In this document: piece after piece, positions 34,029 through 42,736 of the stretch
Position numbering within the stretch: position 1 is the stretch's first letter
Layout of the letters: each line of letters opens with the position of its first letter
Origin: Jannaschia sp. Os4
GTDB taxonomy: Bacteria; Pseudomonadota; Alphaproteobacteria; Rhodobacterales; Rhodobacteraceae
DNA length: 64,000 nt
Reading direction: 5' to 3'
NCBI RefSeq assembly: GCF_016820245.1
Contig: NZ_JAFCAR010000001.1
Location: 310,001-374,000 of the forward strand
Notes under the pieces: generated by a model
What the model saw: the letters and a program-made list of their open reading frames with translations, nothing else
The model's database searches: none
What the model was told of the DNA's origin: nothing
Translations under genes and position numbers: made by a program

Positions 34029-34094
34029 CGGCATGCGCTCGCATGCCGCGTGTTGATTTGTCGCAACATTTTCCTGTCAGGCTCGGCTGACAGG
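34029..34094. repeat. Two hairpins upstream of the sigma-factor gene
   Basis: In the 224-bp gap between the ribokinase and sigma genes there are two perfect inverted repeats: CGGCATGC-GCTC-GCATGCCG (34029-34048) and CCTGTCAG-GCTCGG-CTGACAGG (34073-34094). The octamer CCTGTCAG recurs at 34004-34011. The second hairpin follows the ribokinase stop and may end that transcript, but neither hairpin has a T-tract; they could be operators. Confidence 0.5.
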
Positions 34095-34102
34095 GAACCG
34101 GA

Positions 34103-35020
34103 TCACCCCAGGAGGGCGTCGATCTCCGCCCGCGTCGGCATTGAGACCGCCGCTCCCGGACGGGTCACCGAGAGGGAGGCCGTCGCGCAGCCGAAGCGGA
34201 CCGCGTCGAGCGGCGCCATCCCCCCGGACAGCGCGGCGGCGAACCCGCCGTTGAAGGCGTCGCCCGCGCCCGTCGTCTCGACCACGGGCCCGGCCTGGAA
34301 GGCGGGCACCATCTCGGAGGTGCCGTCCGCCGCGTGGTAGAGCGCGCCGCGCTCGCCCAAGGTCAGGATCGCGGCCTTGGCCACGCCCATCTCCAGAAGG
34401 CGGGCGGCCGCGGCGCGGGCCTCCTCCTCCGAGCCCACCGGACGGCCGGTGATCGCCTCGGCCTCGGTCTCGTTGGGGGTGACGTAGTCGCAGAGGGCGA
34501 GCATGCCGTCCGGCAGCGGGGCCGCCGGCGCGGGGTTGAGCAGCGTCGCGGCGCCCCCCTCCCGGCCGAGGGCGAGGGCGCGCATCGCGGCGCCCATCGG
34601 CTGCTCCAGCTGCGTCATCACCACGTCCGCCCTGCGGAAGGCGTCCGCGCGCTCGTCCACGAAGGCCGCGTCCATCGTCCCGGCCGCGCCCGGATAGACG
34701 ATGATCGCGTTGTCCCCCGTGGCCTCGTCCACGAAGATGTAGGCGGCCCCCGTCGGCGTCCCGCCCCGCTCGACATGGACCGCGTCGACGCCCGCCGCGC
34801 CCCATGCGTCCAGCGCCATGTCCCCGAACGTGTCCGCCCCGATACGCGTGACCATCAGGGCCGCCCCGCCCGCCTTGGCGCAGGCGACCGCTTGGTTGCT
34901 GCCCTTGCCGCCGGGCCCGAGGGCGAAGCCCGTCCCGAGGATCGTCTCGCCCATCACCGGCTGGCGCGGGGCGCGGAAGGTGGTGTCGGCGACGAACACC
35001 CCGAGGATGGCGACGGTCAT
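34103..35020 (-). CDS. rbsK: Ribokinase (PfkB family)
   Basis: Phosphorylates ribose or a related sugar. It has 305 residues. PfkB signatures are GPGGKGSNQAVACAKAGG near 33-50 and the C-terminal VVETTGAGDAFNGGFAAALSGG, with the anion hole and the catalytic Asp of GAGD. YVTPNETEAEAITGRP is also typical of ribokinases. It is not next to ABC sugar-transport genes here, so the sugar is uncertain. It is divergent from the SDR gene. Confidence 0.9.
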   Translation of the reverse strand: MTVAILGVFVADTTFRAPRQPVMGETILGTGFALGPGGKGSNQAVACAKAGGAALMVTRIGADTFGDMALDAWGAAGVDAVHVERGGTPTGAAYIFVDEATGDNAIIVYPGAAGTMDAAFVDERADAFRRADVVMTQLEQPMGAAMRALALGREGGAATLLNPAPAAPLPDGMLALCDYVTPNETEAEAITGRPVGSEEEARAAAARLLEMGVAKAAILTLGERGALYHAADGTSEMVPAFQAGPVVETTGAGDAFNGGFAAALSGGMAPLDAVRFGCATASLSVTRPGAAVSMPTRAEIDALLG

Positions 35021-35115
35021 GGGCGATCTCCCTTCCCGCCCGGACTAGCCCCCCCGGCGCGCTGGCACCAGCCGCGCGGGTGGGGCACGGTCGCCGCGCG
35101 GCAGGGAGGATCGGG

Positions 35116-35781
35116 ATGGCGGGACGGGACGTGGTGGTGACGGGCGGCACCTCGGGGATCGGGGCGGCCATCGCGGACGCCTTCCGCGACGCGGGCGACC
35201 GTGTGGTGGCGACCGGCGTGGAGGACGGGGCTGCGCACCGGCTCGACGTGACGGACGCGGACGCGGTCTCGGCGTTCTTCGCGGGGCGCGCGGTCGACGT
35301 GCTGGTGTGCTGCGCGGGCGTGATCGGGCGCGGCACGGAATTGACGCCCGAGGGGTTCGCTAGGACGGTGGAGGTCAACCTGACCGGCACGATGCGGTGC
35401 TGCCTCGCCGCCGCGGAGGCGCTGCGGGCACGCGGGGGGAGCATCGTCCTCACCGCCTCCATGCTGTCCTTCTTCGGCTCGCCCGTCGCGCCGGGCTACG
35501 CGGCGTCGAAGGGGGGCGTGGCGCAGCTGACCAAGTCGCTGGCGCTGGCATGGGCGCCGGACGTGCGGGTCAACGCGCTGGCGCCCGGCTGGATCGCCAC
35601 GCCGCTGACCGATCCGTTGCGCGGCACGGAGAAGGAGGCGGCGATCCTGTCGCGCACGGCGCTCGGGCGGTGGGGCGAGGCGGCGGACCTCGGCGGGCCG
35701 GCGCTGTTCCTCGCCAGCCCGGCGGCGGGCTTCGTGACGGGCGCGATCCTGCCCGTGGACGGAGGGTATTCGGTGGCCTGA
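35116..35781 (+). CDS. Short-chain dehydrogenase/reductase
   Basis: An NAD(P)-dependent oxidoreductase of 221 residues from the ATG at 35116 (GGGAGGA upstream). The cofactor loop is TGGTSGIG, the CCAG segment replaces NNAG, and the catalytic Ser-Tyr-x3-Lys set is ASMLSFF and YAASKGG. VNALAPGWIATPLTDPL and the end VDGGYSV are classic. It is followed 61 bp later by a cupin gene on the same strand, which suggests a small catabolic operon; the substrate is unknown. Confidence 0.9.
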   Translation: MAGRDVVVTGGTSGIGAAIADAFRDAGDRVVATGVEDGAAHRLDVTDADAVSAFFAGRAVDVLVCCAGVIGRGTELTPEGFARTVEVNLTGTMRCCLAAAEALRARGGSIVLTASMLSFFGSPVAPGYAASKGGVAQLTKSLALAWAPDVRVNALAPGWIATPLTDPLRGTEKEAAILSRTALGRWGEAADLGGPALFLASPAAGFVTGAILPVDGGYSVA

Positions 35782-35842
35782 CGGACGGCGGGGTGAACCC
35801 CGCCCCACGGGTGTGATAGCTCCTCCGCAGGAGGACCGCCCC

Positions 35843-36361
35843 ATGAAGGACGCCGACACCGATCGCCTGCCCTATCAGCTGCCCTTCCCGCCGGAGGCGG
35901 CGGCGGAGATCGTCGTCCCCGACGCCGTGCCCGAGGACGAGCGCGTCTGGGTGCCCCAGGCCGAGGGCGTGTGGTTCCGCCCGCTCTGCCTGTCGGCCTC
36001 ACAAGGCTACTGGGTCAACGTCCTGCGCGTCCGCCGCTCGGGCATCCTGTCGCGCCACCTGCACCCCAACGCCGTGCATGGCTTCGTGCTCAAGGGGCGG
36101 TGGTCCTACCTCGAGCACGACTGGGAGGCGACGACGGGTGCCTACGTCATGGAGCCGCCGGGCGAGACGCACACGCTCGTGGTGCCCGAGGACGTCGAGG
36201 AGATGCAGACGCTGTTCCAAGTGAACGGTTGCATGATCTACTGCGACCCGTGGGGGAAGGTGACGGGGACGGAGGACGTGTTCTCCAAGATCGCCATGTG
36301 CCGCGCGCATTACGAGGCGTGCGGCCTCGGGGCGGACTACGTGGATCGGTTCATCCGCTGA
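35843..36361 (+). CDS. Cupin dioxygenase-like protein (2,4'-dihydroxyacetophenone dioxygenase family)
   Basis: A protein of 172 residues from the ATG at 35843 (GCAGGAGGA upstream). It has a single cupin barrel with metal ligands in SRHLHPNAVHGFVLKGRW and a later His in GETHTLVVPEDV. The overall pattern (ERVWVPQAEGVWFRPLCLS, QGYWVNVLRVRRSG, SYLEHDW) resembles the 2,4'-dihydroxyacetophenone dioxygenase family, an assignment from memory. With the upstream SDR it may act on an aromatic or sugar-derived compound. Confidence 0.72.
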   Translation: MKDADTDRLPYQLPFPPEAAAEIVVPDAVPEDERVWVPQAEGVWFRPLCLSASQGYWVNVLRVRRSGILSRHLHPNAVHGFVLKGRWSYLEHDWEATTGAYVMEPPGETHTLVVPEDVEEMQTLFQVNGCMIYCDPWGKVTGTEDVFSKIAMCRAHYEACGLGADYVDRFIR

Positions 36362-36414
36362 GGGGGCTCCGCCCCCGGCCTTCGGCCTCCCCCGAGGTAT
36401 TTCCGCCAAGATGA
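36362..36414 (+). repeat. Hairpin-plus-box intergenic repeat, copy 2
   Basis: Directly after the cupin stop come GGGGGC-TCC-GCCCCC (36362-36376) and GGCC-TTC-GGCC, then a 24-nt box at 36391-36414 (GTATTTCCGCCAAGATGA part), matching 20 of 24 positions of the copy at 9945-9968. The hairpin probably doubles as terminator of the SDR-cupin transcript. The rest of the 149-bp gap holds the fdh ribosome-binding site and nothing else recognised. Confidence 0.65.
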
Positions 36415-36510
36415 GGGGGGCGGGGTCGCGCGCGGGCCGCGGGCGGTCGCGCGCCTCCCTTCCGGCGGGTCCGCGTCCGGCATAGGGTCGGCGCGACCGG
36501 AGGGCCTTCC

Positions 36511-39279
36511 ATGCGCGACACACATGACGCCGTGATCACGTTCACGCTGGACGGCGAGGAGGTCTCCGCGCGCGCGGGCGAGACGATCTGGGAGGTGGCG
36601 CACGGGCGCGGCCTGCGGATCCCGCACCTCTGCCACAAGCCGAGCCCCGGCTACCGCCCCGACGGCAATTGCCGCGCGTGCATGGTGGAGGTGGAGGGCG
36701 AGCGGGTGCTGGCGGCGTCCTGCGTGCGCGAGCCCGTCGAGGGGATGGTGGTGCGGACCGCCACGGACCGGGCCGTGAAGGCCCGCGCGATGGTGGTGGA
36801 GATGCTGCTCGCCGACCAGCCGGAGCGGGAGGCGGCGCACGACCGCTCCTCCGACCTCTGGGCGCAGGCCGAGGCGCAGGGCGTGACCGAGAGCCGCCTG
36901 CCCACGCTGGAGGTCGAGCGCATCCCGCTCCTCGACGACAGCCACGTGGCGATGCGGGTGAACCTCGACGCCTGCATCCAGTGCGGGCTGTGCGTGCGGG
37001 CCTGCCGCGAGGTGCAGGTCAACGACGTGATCGGCATGGCCGGGCGGGGGCACGACGCCTACCCGGCCTTCGACTTCGACGATCCGATGGGCGAGTCGAC
37101 CTGCGTGGCCTGCGGCGAGTGCGTGCAGGCCTGCCCGACCGGCGCGCTGATGGAGGCGTCGATGGTGGGCGCGGGCGAGGTGGGCGACAGCGCCGCCTAC
37201 GACCGCGAGGAGGAGAGCGTCTGCCCGTTCTGCGGGGTGGGCTGCCAAGTCTCGCTGAAGGTCCGCGACGATGGCGACGGGCCGCGCGTGGTGAAGGTGG
37301 ATGGCATCAATGGCCCCGCGAACGAGGGGCGGCTCTGCGTGAAGGGGCGGTTCGGGTTCGACTACATCCACCACCCCCACCGCCTGACCGTGCCGCTGAT
37401 CCGGCGCGAGGACGCGCCCGCGAAGGGGCTGAACGTCGATCCCGGCGATCTGGCGACGCATTTCCGCGAGGCGACGTGGGAGGAGGCGCTGGACGCCGCC
37501 GCCGGGGGGCTGAAGGGCCGGGGGCGCGAGGTGGCGGGCTTCGGCTCGGCCAAGTGCACGAACGAGGAGGCCTACCTCTTCCAGAAGTTCATCCGGCAGG
37601 GGTTCGGCCACAACAACGTCGACCACTGCACCCGGCTCTGCCACGCCTCCTCGGTCGCCGCGCTGATCGAGAACGTCGGGTCGGGCGCGGTGACGGCCAC
37701 GTTCAACGAGATCAAGAACGCCGACGTCGCCATCGTGATCGGCGCCAACCCGGTCGAGAACCACCCCGTCGCGGCCACCTACTTCAAGCAGTTCGCCAAG
37801 CGGGGCGGGAAGCTGATCGTCATGGACCCGCGGGGGCAGGCGCTCAAGCGGCACGCCACCCACATGCTGCAGTTCCGGCCCGGCGCGGACGTGGCGCTGC
37901 TCAACGCGATCATGCACGTGATCGTGGAGGAGGGGCTCTACGACCGGCAGTACATCGCCGCGATGACCGAGAACTGGGAGGCGCAGCGCGCCCACCTGTC
38001 GGGCTTCGCGCCCGAGACGGTGGAGGACCTGACCGGCATCAACGCGGCCACCGTGCGCGCCGTGGCGCGCGACTTCGCCAAGGCGCAGGCGGGGATGATC
38101 TTCTGGGGCATGGGCGTATCGCAGCACGTCCACGGCACCGACAACTCGCGCTGCCTGATCTCGCTGGCCCTCATGTGCGGGCACGTGGGCCGTCCGGGCA
38201 CGGGGCTGCACCCGCTGCGCGGGCAGAACAACGTGCAGGGCGCGTCGGATGCGGGCCTGATCCCGATGTTCCTGCCGGACTACCAGAGCGTGACCGACGA
38301 CGCGGTGCGCGCGGCCTTCACGGGGGTCTGGGGGTCGGAGGACTTCTCGGACGAGAAGGGGCTGACCGTCACCGAGATCATGGACGCGGTCCACGCGGGC
38401 GACATCCGCGCGATGTACATCCTCGGCGAGAACCCGGCCATGTCGGACCCCGACGTGGACAACGCGCGGGCGGCGTTGGCCGCGCTGGACCACCTCGTCG
38501 TGCAGGACATCTTCCTGACGGAGACGGCCAACTACGCCGACGTGATCCTGCCCGCCTCGGCGCTCTACGAGAAGACGGGCACCGTCTCGAACACCAACCG
38601 GACCGTGCAGATGGTGCGGCCCGCCGTGCCGCCGCCGGGCGAGGCGCGCGAGGATTGGGCGATCACGGTGGAGCTGGCGAAGCGCTGCGGGCTGGACTGG
38701 GGCTACATGCACCCGTCCGAGGTGTTCGCGGAGATGGCGGTCAACATGAGGTCGCTCGCCAACATCACGTGGGAGCGGCTGGAGCGCGAGCCCGTCACCT
38801 ACCCGTCCCTGTCCCCCGAGGATCCCGGCCAGTCGGTCGTGTTCGGCGACGCCTTCCCGCGCCCCGAGGGCCGCGCGCGGTTCACGCCCGCGAGCGTGGT
38901 GCCGCCCAACGAGGTGCCGGACGCGGACTACCCGATGATCCTGACCACGGGGCGGCAGCTGGAGCACTGGCACACGGGCTCCATGACCCGCCGGGCGAGC
39001 GTGCTCGACGCCGTGGAGCCGGAGGCGAACTGCTCGCTCCACCCCTCCACGCTGCGGCGGCTGGGTGTCGACCCCGGCGGCCACGTCCGCCTGACCACCC
39101 GGCGCGGGTCGATCGAGGTAATGGCGCGGATGGACCGGGCGGTGGCGCCGGACATGGTGTTCCTGCCCTTCGCCTATGTCGAAGCGGCGGCGAACCTGCT
39201 GACGAACCCGGCGATCGACCCCTACGGGAAGATCCCGGAGTTCAAGTTCTCGGCGGTGAAGGTGGAGAGGGTCGAATGA
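36511..39279 (+). CDS. fdhF: Formate dehydrogenase alpha subunit-like Mo/Fe-S oxidoreductase
   Basis: A molybdopterin enzyme of 922 residues with FdsA-like architecture. It has an N-terminal [2Fe-2S] ferredoxin domain (Cys41, 54, 57, 71), two [4Fe-4S] clusters (Cys155/158/161/165 and Cys198/201/204/208), a further [4Fe-4S] site (Cys238, 241, 245, 276) and the Mo-bisPGD domains. The Mo ligand is Cys377 in CTRLCH, followed by His378; no selenocysteine is implied. GANPVENHPV and TTGRQLEHWHTGSMTRR are typical. The GGAGGG ribosome-binding site fits the ATG at 36511. The beta/gamma (NADH-side) subunits and fdhD are not adjacent, so it may use another partner or another substrate. Confidence 0.9.
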   Translation: MRDTHDAVITFTLDGEEVSARAGETIWEVAHGRGLRIPHLCHKPSPGYRPDGNCRACMVEVEGERVLAASCVREPVEGMVVRTATDRAVKARAMVVEMLLADQPEREAAHDRSSDLWAQAEAQGVTESRLPTLEVERIPLLDDSHVAMRVNLDACIQCGLCVRACREVQVNDVIGMAGRGHDAYPAFDFDDPMGESTCVACGECVQACPTGALMEASMVGAGEVGDSAAYDREEESVCPFCGVGCQVSLKVRDDGDGPRVVKVDGINGPANEGRLCVKGRFGFDYIHHPHRLTVPLIRREDAPAKGLNVDPGDLATHFREATWEEALDAAAGGLKGRGREVAGFGSAKCTNEEAYLFQKFIRQGFGHNNVDHCTRLCHASSVAALIENVGSGAVTATFNEIKNADVAIVIGANPVENHPVAATYFKQFAKRGGKLIVMDPRGQALKRHATHMLQFRPGADVALLNAIMHVIVEEGLYDRQYIAAMTENWEAQRAHLSGFAPETVEDLTGINAATVRAVARDFAKAQAGMIFWGMGVSQHVHGTDNSRCLISLALMCGHVGRPGTGLHPLRGQNNVQGASDAGLIPMFLPDYQSVTDDAVRAAFTGVWGSEDFSDEKGLTVTEIMDAVHAGDIRAMYILGENPAMSDPDVDNARAALAALDHLVVQDIFLTETANYADVILPASALYEKTGTVSNTNRTVQMVRPAVPPPGEAREDWAITVELAKRCGLDWGYMHPSEVFAEMAVNMRSLANITWERLEREPVTYPSLSPEDPGQSVVFGDAFPRPEGRARFTPASVVPPNEVPDADYPMILTTGRQLEHWHTGSMTRRASVLDAVEPEANCSLHPSTLRRLGVDPGGHVRLTTRRGSIEVMARMDRAVAPDMVFLPFAYVEAAANLLTNPAIDPYGKIPEFKFSAVKVERVE

Positions 39280-39332
39280 TGGGGTAAAACCCCATCCTAC
39301 GGTCCTGGGGTAGGATGGGGTTTCACCCCATC
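39278..39332. terminator. Large bidirectional palindrome spanning both stop codons
   Basis: Two 23-nt arms (39278-39300 and 39310-39332) are inverted copies with 22 of 23 matches, and each arm is itself palindromic (GATGGGGT...ACCCCATC). The left arm begins inside the fdh stop codon and the right arm overlaps the stop of the convergent phosphatase. It almost certainly ends both transcripts and belongs, in variant form, to the palindromic repeat family seen near 44, 59 and 62 kb. Confidence 0.8.
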
Positions 39333-40164
39333 ACCCCGCCAACGCTTCGTTCACCACCTTCGCCAGTGCGTCCCACGTCGCGGGGTTCGCCGCGTTGAGC
39401 AGCCGCCCCTCCCGCATCGCAGGCGCGTAGTCCGTCCCGTCGAGTAGGGCCGACCGGCCCCCCGCCTCCTCCAGGATCAGCACGCCTGCCGCGTGGTCCC
39501 AGACGTTGAGCATTCCGTTGAGGCAGAACTGCGTGGCCCCGGTGGCGAGCGACCGATACTCGTGCAGGCTAGCTCCCAGCGAGGAGGTCCGGCGGAAGCG
39601 CGGGGCGAGGGCAGCGATGGCGGGGCGGTCCGCCTGCGGGTAGAGGTCGCCGTTGAGGTTGCCGCGCATCCGGTCGAGGGGCAGCGCCTCCTGCGGCAGG
39701 CGCAGGGGCCGGGCGGTGCCGCCCCGGACGAAGGACGCACCCCCGCCGCGATGCGCCACGATCCAGTCGTCGAAGGAGGGATCGTAGAGCAGGCCCCAGA
39801 CCGTCGCGCCCGCCTCCACCACCGCGACGATGACGCCGAAGTTCGCGATCCCGTGGGCGAAGTTCCACGTCCCGTCGATCGGGTCGATCACCACGCAGCG
39901 GTCGGCATCGATGCAGCCCAGAACGGACCTGTCCGCCGCCACCGCCTCTTCCCCCAGCACGGCCGCGCCGGGCAGCAGGTCCGCCACGCGGGCGGTCAGG
40001 GCCGCCTCCGCCTCGCGGTCGGCCACGGTGACGAGGTCGTCGAAGGCGCGCTTGGCGTCGATCCCCCCGTCGGGGAGGTTGCGGAAGCGCGGCAGGATCG
40101 CCTCGGCCGCCACCGCGCGGACGGCGGCGATCAGGGCGTCGGACTGGTCTGGTGTGATGGGCAT
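39331..40164 (-). CDS. Inositol monophosphatase family protein
   Basis: A Mg-dependent phosphatase of 277 residues. Metal and substrate motifs are LGEEAVA (Glu), VIDPIDGTWNFAHG (the DPIDGT signature) and WDHAAGVLILEEAGG. It could act on inositol phosphate, histidinol phosphate or another small phosphate; sequence alone does not settle it. It follows the M3 peptidase gene by 57 bp on the same strand. Confidence 0.9.
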   Translation of the reverse strand: MPITPDQSDALIAAVRAVAAEAILPRFRNLPDGGIDAKRAFDDLVTVADREAEAALTARVADLLPGAAVLGEEAVAADRSVLGCIDADRCVVIDPIDGTWNFAHGIANFGVIVAVVEAGATVWGLLYDPSFDDWIVAHRGGGASFVRGGTARPLRLPQEALPLDRMRGNLNGDLYPQADRPAIAALAPRFRRTSSLGASLHEYRSLATGATQFCLNGMLNVWDHAAGVLILEEAGGRSALLDGTDYAPAMREGRLLNAANPATWDALAKVVNEALAG

Positions 40165-40221
40165 GGCGCCGCCTCTAGCGCAGCGTGACGCGCGCGTCGC
40201 GCCACAGTTCGGCGAGGCCCC

Positions 40222-42231
40222 TCAGGCCGCGTCCAGCCCCCTGCCCTTCAGCAGCGCCTCGACCCCCGGCATCCGGCCCCGGAAGCGGGTGTAGAGCACG
40301 TCGGCCTCCTCGGACCCGCCCGCCGAGAGGATGTTCGCCTCCAAGGCCTTGGCCGTCTCCGGGTCGAACGGATCGCCCGCCTCCTCGAAGGCGGCGAAGG
40401 CGTCGGCGTCCATCACCTCCGACCACATGTAGCTGTAGTAGCCCGAGGAGTAGCCGTCGCCCGCGAAGACGTGGGCGAAGTGCGGCGTGGCGTGCCGCAT
40501 CCCCACGGCGCGGGGCATGCCCAACTGCTCCAGCACCTCGGCCTGCTTCTGCATCGGGTCGGCGGGGGCGGGGCCGTCGTGGAAGGCGAGGTCCACCAGC
40601 GCGCTGCCGATATACTCCACCGTCGCGTGGCCCATGTCGTAGGTGGAGGCGGCCAGCACCTTGTCGAGCAGGTCCTTGGGCATCGGGGTGCCGTCCGCGT
40701 CGGTGGCGAACTCGGCCAGCACCTCGGGCACCTCCAGCCAGTGCTCGTAGAGTTGGCTCGGCAGCTCCACGAAGTCGCGCGCCACGGAGGTGCCGCTGAT
40801 CGACGGGTAGGTCACGTCCGACAGCATCTGGTGCAGCGCGTGGCCGAACTCGTGGAAGAGCGTGCGGGCATCGTCGTAGGAGAGCAGGGCGGGGTCTCCG
40901 GCGGCGAAGTTGCAGACGTTGACCACGATGGGCCGCTCGTCCGTCAGGCCCGACTGGGACCGCATGGCCGAGCACCACGCCCCCGACCGCTTGGACGGCC
41001 GCGCGAGGTAGTCGCCGAGGAAGACGGCGACGTGCCGCCCGTCGCGCGTCACCTCCCACGCCTTCACGTCCGGGTGGTAGGTGGGGACGTCGAGGGGCGC
41101 GAACTCCAGCCCGAACAGGCGGCCCGCGCAGGCGAAGGCCGCGTCGATCATCTGCGGCAGGCGGAGGTATCGCTTGATCTCGCCCTCGTCGAGGTCGTGC
41201 ATCTCCTGCCGCCGCCGCTCGGAGTAGTAGCGCCAGTCCCACGGCTCCAGCGGGCCGATCACGCCGTCCTCGCGCGCCATGACGGCCAGCGCCTCGCCGT
41301 CGGCGCGGGCCGCGCGGCGGGCGGGGCGCCAGACCTCCATCAGCAGGTCGCGCACGGCCTCGGGGGTGCCGGCCATCTCGGTCTCGAGCTTGTAGTCGGC
41401 GAAGGTCTCGTGGCCGAGCAGCTTCGCCCGCTCCTCGCGGAGCTTGAGGATCTCGGCCGCGATCTCGCGGTTGTCCGTCTCGCCCCCGTTGGCGCCGCGC
41501 GCGGTCCACGCGGTATGGGCCTTCTCGCGCAGGGCGCGGTCGGGATGGAACTGCAGGAATGGGACGATCAGCGAGCGGTTCAGGGTGACCACCGCATGCG
41601 CGCGGTCGCGCTCCGCGCCCGCCGCGCGGGCGGCCTGCTGCACGAAGTCCGGGAGGGGGGCGAGCTGCTCGTCCGTGAGGTCCATGAACCAGTCCCGCTC
41701 GTCCGCCAGCAGGTTCTGCTGGAACCGCGTGCCCAGCGTGGCAAGGCGGGCCTTGATCGCGGTCAGCCGCTCGGCCTCCTCCCCTTCCAGCGCGGCGCCC
41801 GCGCGGACGAAGCCGCGATGGGTGAGCATCAGGACGCGCGCCTGCTCGTCGGTCAGGTCCAGCGTGTCGCGCCGCTCCCAGAGGTCGCGGATGCGGGCGA
41901 AGAGCTCGGTGTTGTTGGTGATCTCGGACGAGTAGGCCGACAGCTTCGGCGCCATGTCGCGCTGCAGCGCCTCGCGCGCCGGGTTCGAGTCGGCGGAGGC
42001 GAGGTTGTAGAACACGCCCGCCACTCGGTCGAGCGTGGCGTCCGCCCGCTCCAGCGCCTCGATCGTGTTGGCGAAGGTGGGGGGTTCCTCCGAGTCCGCG
42101 ATGGCTTGGACGTTGGCGCGGCCCTCCGCCATGCCCCACTCCAAGGCCGGGCCGAAGTGGTCGTCCTCGATCCGGTCGAAGGGGGGCAGCGCGAAGGGGG
42201 TGTCCCAGTCGGCGAGCAAGGGGTTGGTCAT
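40222..42231 (-). CDS. M3 family oligopeptidase (Dcp/oligopeptidase A type)
   Basis: A cytoplasmic zinc peptidase of 669 residues. The zinc site is HEFGH at 460-464 with the third ligand Glu489 (ARDFVELPSQLYEHWL). Other family segments include NEL-like ITNNTELFARIRDLWERRD and, near the end, GYSSGYYSYMWSEVMDADAFAAFEE, seen as SSGYYSYMWSEVMDADAF. There is no signal peptide. It is likely to be peptidyl-dipeptidase Dcp or oligopeptidase A; the two cannot be separated by eye. Confidence 0.93.
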   Translation of the reverse strand: MTNPLLADWDTPFALPPFDRIEDDHFGPALEWGMAEGRANVQAIADSEEPPTFANTIEALERADATLDRVAGVFYNLASADSNPAREALQRDMAPKLSAYSSEITNNTELFARIRDLWERRDTLDLTDEQARVLMLTHRGFVRAGAALEGEEAERLTAIKARLATLGTRFQQNLLADERDWFMDLTDEQLAPLPDFVQQAARAAGAERDRAHAVVTLNRSLIVPFLQFHPDRALREKAHTAWTARGANGGETDNREIAAEILKLREERAKLLGHETFADYKLETEMAGTPEAVRDLLMEVWRPARRAARADGEALAVMAREDGVIGPLEPWDWRYYSERRRQEMHDLDEGEIKRYLRLPQMIDAAFACAGRLFGLEFAPLDVPTYHPDVKAWEVTRDGRHVAVFLGDYLARPSKRSGAWCSAMRSQSGLTDERPIVVNVCNFAAGDPALLSYDDARTLFHEFGHALHQMLSDVTYPSISGTSVARDFVELPSQLYEHWLEVPEVLAEFATDADGTPMPKDLLDKVLAASTYDMGHATVEYIGSALVDLAFHDGPAPADPMQKQAEVLEQLGMPRAVGMRHATPHFAHVFAGDGYSSGYYSYMWSEVMDADAFAAFEEAGDPFDPETAKALEANILSAGGSEEADVLYTRFRGRMPGVEALLKGRGLDAA

Positions 42232-42307
42232 GGCGGATCTCCTCTCCGTCGGACCTAGGGGGAGGTCCGGGGAGGCGCTAGGGTTCCCGTCGAACAGGGA
42301 GGCGCGA

Positions 42308-42724
42308 ATGGGCTGGTCGATCCATCATGTGAACTTGGAGGCGAAGGACGTGCGGCGGGCGGCCGCCTTCTACGCGACGGTGCTGGGGATGGAGGAGCAG
42401 GCTTGGCGCTTCCCGGAGAGCCGCGGCTATCTCCCTGGCGAACCTGACAAGTTGGCGCTCCTCGGCGACGGGAGGGACGGGCATTCGGGGCTGCACCTGA
42501 TCAAGGGCGACCCGGACTTCGCCGCGCGCAACGGGCTGGCCTTCAACCCTTCGGTGGGCGGGCACGTGGCGATCCGGGTGGACGACCTGGACGCGGTGAT
42601 CGGGCGGCTCCGGGCCGCGGGAATCCCCCATTCGGTGACGGGGGAGTTCGCGATCCCGGGGCTGCGCCACGTCTACCTCGAGGATCCGGAGGGGAACCTC
42701 CTCGAGCTGAACGGGCCGGTGTAA
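42308..42724 (+). CDS. VOC (glyoxalase/bleomycin-resistance fold) protein
   Basis: A protein of 138 residues from the ATG at 42308 (GGGAGG upstream). One pair of beta-alpha-beta-beta-beta modules is visible: IHHVNLEAKDVRRAAAFYATVLGM with a His ligand at the start, and GGHVAIRVDDLDAVIGRLRAAGIP with LRHVYLEDPEGNLLEL at the end, whose Glu is the usual last metal ligand. Lyase or dioxygenase activity is possible; the substrate is unknown. Confidence 0.85.
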   Translation: MGWSIHHVNLEAKDVRRAAAFYATVLGMEEQAWRFPESRGYLPGEPDKLALLGDGRDGHSGLHLIKGDPDFAARNGLAFNPSVGGHVAIRVDDLDAVIGRLRAAGIPHSVTGEFAIPGLRHVYLEDPEGNLLELNGPV

Positions 42725-42736
42725 GCCGCTGATCCG

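Noticed and set aside
33879-34102. An RpoE-type autoregulated promoter (TGATCC / TAAGA consensus) before the sigma gene
   Set aside because: Only a partial GGATCG-like match was seen and no convincing -10 at the right spacing, so it was not annotated.
37600-37660. Selenocysteine at the formate dehydrogenase active site
   Set aside because: The position is TGC (Cys377 in CTRLCH), with no in-frame TGA in the gene.
36337-39084. A 915-codon open frame antisense to the formate dehydrogenase gene
   Set aside because: It mirrors the GC-rich third positions of the real gene, has no recognisable domain and is rich in Arg, His and Pro in the way antisense frames of such genomes are.
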